From: Ruminococcus sp.
GTDB lineage: Bacteria > Bacillota > Clostridia > Oscillospirales > Ruminococcaceae
DNA length: 64,000 nucleotides
Direction of reading: 5' to 3'
Assembly (NCBI GenBank): GCA_016290875.1
Contig: JAEEVL010000005.1
Span: forward strand, 82,116-146,115
The position numbers were made by a program, and so were the translations under genes. Position 1 is the first letter of the stretch; each line of letters starts with the position of its first letter. This document shows, in pieces, positions 34,154 through 41,617 of the stretch. The notes under the pieces were generated by a model. The model saw nothing but the letters and a program-made list of their open reading frames with translations, was not told the origin of the DNA and ran no database searches.

Positions 34154-35118
34154 TGAAATATTATGTAGGTATCGACCTGGGCGGTACAAATATCGTTGCA
34201 GGCGTTGTAGATGAAAACTACAAGATAATCGCAAAGGCAAGCACAAAGACAAACTGTCCGCGTCCTGAAAAGGAGATCGCTGAGGATATGGCTAAAATGG
34301 CTGTTGAAGCTGTTAAGAATGCTGACCTCACTCTTGACGACATCGAGTGGATCGGAATCGGTACTCCCGGTATCGCAAACAGCTCTACAGGTATCATTGA
34401 ATACTCCAACAACCTTGGCTTCAAGGATACACCTATGGTGAAGTACATAACAGAGTTCATCGGCAGAAAGGATACTCCGGTATTCATCGAGAACGATGCT
34501 AACGCAGCTGCTTACGGTGAATATGTTGCCGGTGCTGCAAAGGGCGCTAAGAACGCTGTATGTATCACTCTCGGAACCGGTGTTGGCGGCGGTATCATCA
34601 TCGACGGCAAGATTTATGCAGGTTCTAATTTTGCAGGTGCTGAGATCGGTCACACAGTTATCGAAGTGGACGGCGCGCAGTGCTCATGCGGCAGAAAGGG
34701 CTGCTTTGAGGCTTACTCCTCTGCAACAGGCCTTATCCGTATGTCAAAGGAAGCTATGGAGCAGTTCCCTGACAGCATTATGAACAAGATGGCTGACGAA
34801 AAGGGCAAGGTAACAGCACGTACATCTTTCGATGCTATGAGAGCCGGAGACAAGGCTGCTAAGGACGTTGTTGACAAGTACATCAAGTACCTCGCAGCAG
34901 GTATCACAAATACTATCAATATCTTCCAGCCGGACGTTCTCTGTATCGGCGGCGGCGTATGCAACGAGGGCGATCCGCTTCTTCTCCCTGTTAAGGAACT
35001 CGTAAAGAAGGAAGTATACACAAGAAACTCTCCCAAGAACTGCGAGATCGTTATCGCTGAGCTCGGTAATGATGCAGGTATCATCGGTGCAGCATTCCTC
35101 GGAAGAGCTAATCAGTAA
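34153..35118 (+). CDS. glcK: ROK-family glucokinase
   Basis: A 321-residue ROK protein with phosphate-binding GIDLGGTNI (6-14), the sugar-binding ENDANAAAYGE segment, GTGVGGGIIIDG, and the zinc motif CSCGRKGCFE. It phosphorylates glucose with ATP. In a cellulolytic bacterium this captures glucose from cellodextrins. It overlaps manA by one base and shares its promoter. A long hairpin terminator follows. The absence of an N-terminal helix-turn-helix separates it from ROK repressors. Confidence 0.9.
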   Translation: MKYYVGIDLGGTNIVAGVVDENYKIIAKASTKTNCPRPEKEIAEDMAKMAVEAVKNADLTLDDIEWIGIGTPGIANSSTGIIEYSNNLGFKDTPMVKYITEFIGRKDTPVFIENDANAAAYGEYVAGAAKGAKNAVCITLGTGVGGGIIIDGKIYAGSNFAGAEIGHTVIEVDGAQCSCGRKGCFEAYSSATGLIRMSKEAMEQFPDSIMNKMADEKGKVTARTSFDAMRAGDKAAKDVVDKYIKYLAAGITNTINIFQPDVLCIGGGVCNEGDPLLLPVKELVKKEVYTRNSPKNCEIVIAELGNDAGIIGAAFLGRANQ

Positions 35119-35132
35119 GAGATTTTTATAAG

Positions 35133-35190
35133 TTTTATGGCTATATGCACAAATGCAACGGTGTTGTTTTGTGCATATAGCCAATTTTAT
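35133..35190 (+). terminator. Long-stem terminator after glcK
   Basis: Stem TGGCTATATGCACAAA / TTTTGTGCATATAGCCA followed by ATTTTATTTTTC. Confidence 0.88.
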
Positions 35191-35293
35191 TTTTCCTTTG
35201 CAACAAAAAAGGCATTTTCTGACACTTAGTATATGAACTTGCACAGAAGAAGTGCAAAGATTCTGAGAATCGATTCAAAAGGAGGGAATCCCT

Positions 35294-35800
35294 ATGAAAG
35301 ACAATACTGAAGATGTTAAGCTCGCGCAGCAGGGCAGCACAGAAGCCTTTGCGAGGCTTTATTCAGAAGTCTATAAGGATATGTATCACATAGCACTATA
35401 CAGTTTAAGAAGTTCGCACGACGCTTCTGATGTGGTGAGTGACACAGTCCTTGACGCTTTTTGTTCCATAAAAAAATTACGTGATCCATCACTGTTCCGA
35501 AGCTGGATACTGAAGATACTCTCTGCCAAGGTCAAGCAGAAGCAGAAAGAGTACTTCGCAGCCGGTGAAGAACTGAGCGACAACGCTAAGATAGACAGCT
35601 TCAATTATGAGTCAGCAGAGCTCAAGGAAGCACTCGGCAAACTTGACGGCGAATCACGTTTACTATTGTCGATGTCAGTGCTGGGAGGCTATACGAGCGA
35701 CGAGATAGCAGGAATATGCAAGATCAAGGCAGGCACAGTCCGTTCAAAGCTGTCACGGATCAAGGAGAAGCTCAGACTTGAGCTCACTCCGGAAATATGA
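35294..35800 (+). CDS. ECF-type RNA polymerase sigma factor
   Basis: A 168-residue sigma factor with region 2 (ASDVVSDTVLDAFCSIKKLRD and FRSWILKILSAKVK) and region 4 (LLSMSVLGGYTSDEIAGICKIKAGTVRSKLSRIKEKL). A strong GGAGGGAATCCCT ribosome site precedes the ATG. It is followed 18 nt later by a large membrane protein with an extracellular beta-propeller, the likely anti-sigma or sensor. It differs in sequence from the ECF factor at 30891, so the two pairs are not recent duplicates. Confidence 0.88.
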   Translation: MKDNTEDVKLAQQGSTEAFARLYSEVYKDMYHIALYSLRSSHDASDVVSDTVLDAFCSIKKLRDPSLFRSWILKILSAKVKQKQKEYFAAGEELSDNAKIDSFNYESAELKEALGKLDGESRLLLSMSVLGGYTSDEIAGICKIKAGTVRSKLSRIKEKLRLELTPEI

Positions 35801-35818
35801 AACGAAAGGGGTATCATT

Positions 35819-38236
35819 ATGAACGATAAAGAGGTTAGAAATATGCTGGAAAATGAGCAGATACCTAAGGAACTCGAACCCGAGAACATCAAGCTCATGC
35901 TTGATCAGAAGGCTCCGGCAATGAAGAGAAAGAAGATCTCTGCTGTATCACGTTTTGCAGCTATAGCTGCGGCTTGTGCAGTCGTAAGCGGTACAGCTGT
36001 ACACTTTGCTTCAAAGGGCGACATAATGAAGAAGAGCAGCTCGTCCAAGGATGACTCAAAGGTCGTTTCAACAAATCAGAACGGTACTGAGCCTTCACCT
36101 GAGTCAATTGAAAAAGTTGAACAGGCACCTTACATGAGCGGCGCTAAGGATTACAGCGAAATATACACTATGTTCTCAAACGGCGCTGACGCACTTAAGA
36201 AGCAGTACTACAAAGACAGGAATGATTCACGTTATACTGAAATGACTGAAGAGTCTGACGCTGTTTCAAACGGTGCAAAGAGTGCAGACGAAGCATTTAT
36301 TGAACCGATCGGGGGAAAGGGCGGCGGCGGAGACTTCTCTACTACTTTCAATCAGGAAGAAAACGTCCTTGAAGCAGATATCGTAAAGACTGACGGAAAG
36401 CGCATCTACAGTGTTCACAACTACGGAAAGAATGCTGTTCTTCACATCACTGACGCTGATAACGGTGAGCTTGGCAACCTGTTTACTGTCAATCTGACAG
36501 AAGATATGAGTGACCTCCTCGGAGACGAATACATCAATAAAAGCGGTAGTGTCAATGAAATGTATATCTATGACGATATGGTTATCGTTATCGGTGGAAT
36601 CTACGGCAGCAAAAAGGATGCATATGTTAAGGAATATAACTGGTATCTGAATTCAAAGAATCTCACTTATGTTGCAGCTTATTCTCTTGATGATTCGCAC
36701 AAGTGCCTCGGAGTTTACTGCCAGGACGGCTACTACTCTGATGTGCGTATATCACCCGAAGGATATATGTATCTTATAACCAACCATTTTTCAAACAATT
36801 ATATTACTGTGGAAGAGGATAACATAGAGTCATATATCCCGTCAGCTGGAATGTCAGATAATATCAAGTGCATTGCTCCGGAAAATATCTATATGCCAGC
36901 CGATAATGAAACTCCCTGCAGAAATCTTATCTATTCAGTTATTGGAAGTATTGACCTGAATGAATCTGAAAAGATGAATCCGGTCGAGACAAAGGCTTTA
37001 GCAGGTATGGGCAGCGATTATGGATATTGCGCTCAGATATACTGTGCTCCCGATAACCTTTACGCTGTATCTTCTAAATACTTCAATTATATGCCTGAAG
37101 AAGATGTTGAATACGGCCACAGAGAAACTGTTGTTAATTCAAGCTATATCACACGTATAGCTATTGAAGAAGGTGAGATCACTCCTGTTGCATCAACAGA
37201 GGTTGAGGGAAATGTTCACGATCAGTTCTCAATGAGCGAGTATGAGGATACATTCCGCATAGCTACTACAAGATATACGAACTCTTACGTATATACCAAG
37301 GGCGAATACTATGATTACGGTGATGTATACGAAGAAAGCGAATATGAAGAAACTGATGAAGAAGAACTTTCTGAGACAATAGATTTTGACTCGGATGAGT
37401 TCAGCACCGAAAAAGATGCAGCCGAGAAAAATGAACCTAAAAAGGTAGAATACGGCTATTATGAATATGATGTTGAATCAAGCAAGCATGACAATGTGCT
37501 TTATGTGCTTGACCTTGACCTCAAGCAGATAGGATATATCGACGATTTCGGTATCAATGAAGATATTCAGTCTGTTACATTCGGCGGCGACAAGGCATAT
37601 GTCACAACATTCAGACGTACAGATCCGCTCTATGCGATAGATCTCAGCGACCCTGCTTCACCTTCTATCCTTTCTGAATACAAGATGAACGGTTACAGCA
37701 GCTATATGCAGCAGTGGGGAGAGGGCGAGCTTCTCGGCTTCGGACCTAATGCTGACGATGAGGGAAGCACAAACGGAATAAAGCTGACAATGTTTGACAA
37801 TTCCGATCCTGATGAGCTCAAGGCTATCGACACTTATGTTGAAGAATGGGATACGATATATAATACTTACTACAATTCATCTGCAGTATGGGAGCGCAAG
37901 GCACTTCTCATTGATCCTAAGAAGAACATCATAGCATATCCTGTTGAGGAAAATATTTACAATTCTGTTTATAAAACTCAGTATAGATTAAGATACAGGT
38001 TCTTAAGATTTGAGGACGGCAAGTTCAAGGAGATAGGTACTCTGTACAACGATACGAATAATAACGATGATTATTACAGCCGCGATGAACGAGCTATATA
38101 TATCGGCGACTATGTTTACATCATAAGCGACAATGGCATAACCTCCGCTGATATTGATACTATAACTACTAAGGATAAAGTTACTTTCACAGAGGAATAT
38201 GAATACGATTATGAGGAAGACTATTACTGTGAGTGA
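35819..38236 (+). CDS. Membrane-anchored extracellular beta-propeller protein, putative anti-sigma
   Basis: An 805-residue protein: a short cytoplasmic head (1-40), one membrane helix (about 42-65), a linker, and a very large extracellular part with the signature of the Beta_propel family (COG4880-like). Key phrases are NVLEADIVKTDGKRIYSV, VIVIGGIYG and YAIDLSDPASPSILSEYKMNGYSSYMQ. An acidic insert (about 500-560) and an acidic tail are notable. The family is known from archaea and Firmicutes without defined function. The preceding ECF gene suggests that the head binds the sigma factor and the propeller senses an extracellular ligand; that is inference. Confidence 0.75.
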   Translation: MNDKEVRNMLENEQIPKELEPENIKLMLDQKAPAMKRKKISAVSRFAAIAAACAVVSGTAVHFASKGDIMKKSSSSKDDSKVVSTNQNGTEPSPESIEKVEQAPYMSGAKDYSEIYTMFSNGADALKKQYYKDRNDSRYTEMTEESDAVSNGAKSADEAFIEPIGGKGGGGDFSTTFNQEENVLEADIVKTDGKRIYSVHNYGKNAVLHITDADNGELGNLFTVNLTEDMSDLLGDEYINKSGSVNEMYIYDDMVIVIGGIYGSKKDAYVKEYNWYLNSKNLTYVAAYSLDDSHKCLGVYCQDGYYSDVRISPEGYMYLITNHFSNNYITVEEDNIESYIPSAGMSDNIKCIAPENIYMPADNETPCRNLIYSVIGSIDLNESEKMNPVETKALAGMGSDYGYCAQIYCAPDNLYAVSSKYFNYMPEEDVEYGHRETVVNSSYITRIAIEEGEITPVASTEVEGNVHDQFSMSEYEDTFRIATTRYTNSYVYTKGEYYDYGDVYEESEYEETDEEELSETIDFDSDEFSTEKDAAEKNEPKKVEYGYYEYDVESSKHDNVLYVLDLDLKQIGYIDDFGINEDIQSVTFGGDKAYVTTFRRTDPLYAIDLSDPASPSILSEYKMNGYSSYMQQWGEGELLGFGPNADDEGSTNGIKLTMFDNSDPDELKAIDTYVEEWDTIYNTYYNSSAVWERKALLIDPKKNIIAYPVEENIYNSVYKTQYRLRYRFLRFEDGKFKEIGTLYNDTNNNDDYYSRDERAIYIGDYVYIISDNGITSADIDTITTKDKVTFTEEYEYDYEEDYYCE

Positions 38237-38296
38237 TAATTAAAGCAGCATCAGCTGAATAACGCAGAACATCAGAAAAGCCATATATAAGATAAG

Positions 38297-38332
38297 CCCC
38301 GGAGCGGTCACAATGATCGCTCCGGGGCACTT
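38297..38332 (+). terminator. Terminator after beta-propeller gene
   Basis: Stem GCCCCGGAGCG / CGCTCCGGGGC followed by ACTTTTAT. A second hairpin (AAAGCCATA...TATGGCTTTT) lies at 38355-38397. Confidence 0.85.
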
Positions 38333-38423
38333 TTATCTGATGGTAGTAATTATTAAAGCCATAGTATTTCAGGTGCAGCTGAAACATATGGCTTTTCTGA
38401 TCTATGAGTATAATTCTATCCAT

Positions 38424-38464
38424 AAAAAGAGCCGTATGAGAAATGGGGATCTTCTCATACGGCA
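38424..38464 (-). terminator. Terminator of Pro-rich protein gene
   Basis: Minus-strand stem GCCGTATGAGAA / TTCTCATACGGC followed by TCTTTTTAT. Confidence 0.85.
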
Positions 38465-38481
38465 GCGGGGTGTTTGTGCAG

Positions 38482-38527
38482 CTGTCTGCGCTGCAGCATT
38501 GAGGTGGTAACTACCACGCGCAGACAG
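38482..38527 (-). other. Structured element in 3' untranslated region of Pro-rich gene
   Basis: CTGTCTGCG (38482-38490) pairs with CGCAGACAG (38519-38527) and encloses a second hairpin GTGGTA/TACCAC (38504-38517) and a CTGCAG palindrome. It sits between the stop codon and the terminator. Confidence 0.4.
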
Positions 38528-38623
38528 ATACCAATGATCTCTTATGAACAATATGTATTTATATATTATCCATTTATAATTTCATGTTATATATATCAGG
38601 ATATATCGGGAAAAATACAGCTA

Positions 38624-39367
38624 TTATTCAGCTGTTACTGTTGTTGCAGCTTCTGTTGCAGCCTCTGTGGTTGTCTCAGCGATAGCCTTCGGGCCGTGCT
38701 TAGGACCACCTTCGAGGGGCTTGGGGGGCTCAGGCTTAGCAGGAGCCTCGGGTGCCTCAGGAGCAACGGGCGGTACAGGAGCTGTCGGAGCCTCAGGAGC
38801 TTCGGGAGCTGCCGGTGTAGTCGGAGCTTCGATCTCTTCAGGCTTGGGCGGCTCGGGCTTCTCGCCGTTTTCTACAGGCTTAGGAGGCTCAGGCTTCTCA
38901 CCATCTTCGATCGGCTTAGGCGGCTCGGGTGCCTTAGGTCCGTTGATGTCGAGATCCTTGAGGCAGAACTCGAACCATTCCTTCTTCTGATCTTCACCCT
39001 TGAAATCGGAATTGTCGATGTCGAATACCTCTGTGATCTTCTCCTTGATCTCCTTAGGACCAACGGGCTTCTTGAGCTCGGGAGCTTCAGGAGCTTCGGG
39101 AGCTGTAGGTGCCTCGATCTCGGGAGCGGATGCATCCTCAGCAGGAGCTGTGGGAGCTTCCGGTGCCTCGGGAGCAGTCGGAGCTTCGATCTCTGTTGCG
39201 GAAGCGTCTTCGATTGCTTCTGCGGTTGTGATCTCTTCGGTTACAACTGTTGCTTCGTTCTTCTCTTCCTTAGCAGCCTGGTTGCTTGCGAATGCGCTTA
39301 CACCAGTAGCAACTGAGAGAAGAGATGCGGCTGAGATTGCTGCAATGATCTGTTTTCTGCTTTTCAT
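38624..39367 (-). CDS. Secreted Pro/Ala/Glu-rich low-complexity protein
   Basis: A 247-residue protein with a clear signal peptide (1-28) and a mature chain dominated by repeats of PEAPEAPTAP, PEPPKPVENGEK and IEAPTAPEAP type. One non-repetitive island occurs around residues 105-145 (KEIKEKITEVFDIDNSDFKGEDQKKEWFEFCL) and contains the only Cys. No anchor, dockerin or sorting signal is seen. Such extended Pro-rich chains often span or bind the wall. Its promoter shares the motif CTACCCCG-N19-GTATACTATA with the sigI operon, so it is a strong candidate SigI target. Antisense frames over it are an effect of composition. Confidence 0.75.
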   Translation of the reverse strand: MKSRKQIIAAISAASLLSVATGVSAFASNQAAKEEKNEATVVTEEITTAEAIEDASATEIEAPTAPEAPEAPTAPAEDASAPEIEAPTAPEAPEAPELKKPVGPKEIKEKITEVFDIDNSDFKGEDQKKEWFEFCLKDLDINGPKAPEPPKPIEDGEKPEPPKPVENGEKPEPPKPEEIEAPTTPAAPEAPEAPTAPVPPVAPEAPEAPAKPEPPKPLEGGPKHGPKAIAETTTEAATEAATTVTAE

Positions 39368-39421
39368 TTCTTAGGACTCCTTTGTAAATAAATTTTTTGG
39401 GGTGAACTTTTTCGTTCTGTG

Positions 39422-39458
39422 TATAGTATACGGAGACCGTCATGAAAAAACGGGGTAG
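39422..39458 (-). promoter_or_regulatory. SigI-like promoter of Pro-rich gene
   Basis: Minus strand CTACCCCG (39458-39451), 19 nt, GTATACTATA (39431-39422), about 55 nt before the start codon. Identical spacing occurs upstream of sigI. SigI-type promoters are known for an ACCCC-like -35 element. Confidence 0.6.
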
Positions 39459-39552
39459 CAGCGAAAAGAATTTCAAAAATATTTTCTGCACAGCTGATAT
39501 TTGCCTGTATATCTGGAAATGTTAGGTATAATATTTTTTTGAGAAAAGTTTA

Positions 39553-39577
39553 AAAGCGCCCTCGCGGACGCTTTTAA
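39553..39577 (-). terminator. Terminator of sigI-rsgI operon
   Basis: Minus-strand stem AAAAGCGTCC / GGGCGCTTTT with flanking T residues. Confidence 0.65.
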
Positions 39578-39585
39578 CGGGAATA

Positions 39586-40623
39586 TTAAGGGAATATCTT
39601 AACGTCCGGCGGCTCGGGGAGTGTCGGTTCCGGCGCGGTGTTACCGTTGCTGCGGTGCGGAGGAGACTTTACAGCATTCTTGTGCGGCTGTATGTCATTT
39701 GCGGGCGGTCTGACACTGTCAGGAGTAACGGGCGTTTCGGGCTTGCTTGCATTTGGCTTATCCGGTGTGGGAGCATCCTCCGGCGGAATAACAGCTGTTG
39801 GCGGCTGCGGAGTGCCGGGAGCGGTTGCCTCAGGTTTCGGATCGTCAGGCTTTCCGGGAAGGGGAGGTGAGACCGGCTCACTCTGAGGCGGCTGCGGCGG
39901 AGTTACCGCCGGAGCGGTGCTGTCCTTATCAGGTGCCGGAGGTAATGCCGGCTTATCATTATCGGGAGTTGCTGGTGTGACAGGTGCTGATGGCTCATGG
40001 GCAGGCTGTACGGGCTCACCAGCAGTTTCTGTCGCCGGAGCTGTTGTATAGTCTTCCATTGGCTGAACATCAGCTTTGAGACTGTGTTCGTCAAGGGCAT
40101 TTTCGAGCTCCTTGCGCAAGGAATCAAAAGAATCCTTGCCCTTGTCTGATATATACACCGAGACTGTTTCTCCGTCGTTTATGTAACCTTTGGAGAGACC
40201 TATCTCGAGAATATCGCTGATAGCGTCGTTCTTGTCCTTGCCTTTGCCGCTGTAATCGCTGAGTATCTCAGCTCCCTGAGGGCTTGTGCTCTCAAGGCTT
40301 ATGACCTTGCCCTTGCGGTTAAGGTTCATCTTTACACCGGCGTCAGAGGAGATGATGACAGTAGAATATGTCTTGTAGTTGGTCGCGTAATAGTAATAGC
40401 CTGAGCCGCAGATTATTGTGAGACAGGCAGCAGCTGTTGCTACGGTCATGATGATGCGGTGCTTTCTGCGCGTTTCTTCAACACCGTAATCCATAAGAAC
40501 AGGATCTGTTACTGTCTGTCCGACTGTGTAGCCGAGATTTGCCGCATTTACGAAACGTGATTCTTCGTCCATAAGTACAGCATATGCTTCATGACATTCC
40601 ATAACGATATATTTCACTATCAT
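39586..40623 (-). CDS. rsgI: RsgI-type anti-sigma factor with Pro-rich exterior
   Basis: A 345-residue membrane protein: RsgI_N cytoplasmic domain (1-45, MIVKYIVMECHEAYAVLMDEESRF), one membrane helix (about 62-82), a periplasmic-type domain (about 83-190, FDSLRKELENALDE near its end) and a Pro/Ala-rich tail (about 195-345). RsgI proteins hold SigI and, in Clostridium thermocellum, carry exterior carbohydrate-binding modules that sense polysaccharide. None is visible here. The usual VDxNPS segment where autocleavage takes place reads VIISSDAG instead. It overlaps sigI by 4 nt, so the pair is translationally coupled. Confidence 0.82.
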   Translation of the reverse strand: MIVKYIVMECHEAYAVLMDEESRFVNAANLGYTVGQTVTDPVLMDYGVEETRRKHRIIMTVATAAACLTIICGSGYYYYATNYKTYSTVIISSDAGVKMNLNRKGKVISLESTSPQGAEILSDYSGKGKDKNDAISDILEIGLSKGYINDGETVSVYISDKGKDSFDSLRKELENALDEHSLKADVQPMEDYTTAPATETAGEPVQPAHEPSAPVTPATPDNDKPALPPAPDKDSTAPAVTPPQPPQSEPVSPPLPGKPDDPKPEATAPGTPQPPTAVIPPEDAPTPDKPNASKPETPVTPDSVRPPANDIQPHKNAVKSPPHRSNGNTAPEPTLPEPPDVKIFP

Positions 40624-41351
40624 TCACCGCCTTTCAATACCTGCATTATATGTCCTCGCATTATCTCATAGCCGTTCGTGCATATCAGCAGAACTGCCAC
40701 AAGATAGCGTCTGTGTCTTTCAAGGGACTTCCTCTCTACGTGAGCACCCTCTGCCAGCCTTGCTATCGGGACTTTCTTCGTTCTGAGAAAGTCGGCGAGA
40801 AGGTCGGGATCGTTCCTCGCATAGCGCACGGCTTTCTGACATATCTCAAGAGTTCTGCGCTGACGGGGAGAGTTTTCTGCGACGTCGCTCATCGAAACGC
40901 CGAAATCGTGCATCTGCAGAGAGAGTTCGTCGATCTCCTGCTGTGTGGCTTCTCGGAGCTCGGCGCTGCCGTAGTCATCGTTTGCATCGGCAACTGTGTC
41001 AATAAGCTGATTGTCGTTTTCATCCGGCTGGTCAAGAGAGATAAGACCTTTGCTTCTTTTTTCCTTGCGGAAGTTGTCTATCAGCCGGTTCTTTATGTAA
41101 AGCGCGGCGAATTTAAGGAAAGATCCGCGCAGTCTGGAATATTTTTTTATGGCTTCGTAGAAAGCGAACATCGCTATGCTCAGTTCGTCGTCACTCTGAT
41201 CGGGCGGACGATTGATAAACGCAGCTACCTCGGAACGTATAAATGGCATATACGCTGAGATCAGCTCGTCAGCAGCGCGGCTGTCCTCTTTAGCCTCGTA
41301 GACTTTTGCTATGAGCTGTTTAGCGTCGGGTTCCAAAGATACCACCCCCAT
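40620..41351 (-). CDS. sigI: RNA polymerase sigma factor SigI
   Basis: A 243-residue protein with the SigI family pattern: DDELSIAMFAFYEAIKKY in the region-2 part and a C-terminal SigI-specific domain with LQMHDFGVSMSDVAENSPRQR, ARLAEGAHVERKSLERHRRYLVAVLLICTNGYEIMRGHI. SigI responds to heat or wall stress in Bacillus and to extracellular biomass in cellulosomal clostridia. ATG 41351 gives the longest form, but GGGGGTGG lies inside its first codons, so TTG at 41336 may be the true start. Promoter element at 41358-41394. Confidence 0.87.
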   Translation of the reverse strand: MGVVSLEPDAKQLIAKVYEAKEDSRAADELISAYMPFIRSEVAAFINRPPDQSDDELSIAMFAFYEAIKKYSRLRGSFLKFAALYIKNRLIDNFRKEKRSKGLISLDQPDENDNQLIDTVADANDDYGSAELREATQQEIDELSLQMHDFGVSMSDVAENSPRQRRTLEICQKAVRYARNDPDLLADFLRTKKVPIARLAEGAHVERKSLERHRRYLVAVLLICTNGYEIMRGHIMQVLKGGE

Positions 41352-41357
41352 ATTGTT

Positions 41358-41394
41358 TATAGTATGCGCAGCTATTTTCCCGAAACCGGGGTAG
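41358..41394 (-). promoter_or_regulatory. SigI-like promoter of sigI-rsgI
   Basis: Minus strand CTACCCCG (41394-41387), 19 nt, GCATACTATA (41367-41358). It matches the element at 39422-39458 in both boxes and spacing, which suggests autoregulation. Confidence 0.6.
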
Positions 41395-41514
41395 GAGCTG
41401 CATAATTAAAAAATAAACTTCTGTTTATATAATAGCAGAAAAAATGTTTTTTTGCAAGTATTGTTCATATATTGCGCTTTGTTCATTTAATCCACCTTTT
41501 AAGCAGATTATGGG

Positions 41515-41543
41515 TTGCAAAAATATGATAGTTAGTGTATAAT
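41515..41543 (+). promoter_or_regulatory. SigA-type promoter of GH5-dockerin-SGNH gene
   Basis: TTGCAA (41515-41520), 17 nt, TATAAT (41538-41543). No CTACCCCG motif is seen here. Confidence 0.6.
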
Positions 41544-41617
41544 GATTATATATATGTCACAATCACGGTGCTTTGGAGGAAGAGTTCCGTGAAAACCAAT
41601 ACAAAGGAGTTGTACAG

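Noticed and set aside
38667..38990. Plus-strand frame with collagen-like Gly repeats over the Pro-rich gene
   Set aside because: A complement effect of Pro and Ala codons. The minus-strand protein has a signal peptide, promoter and terminator, while this frame has none.
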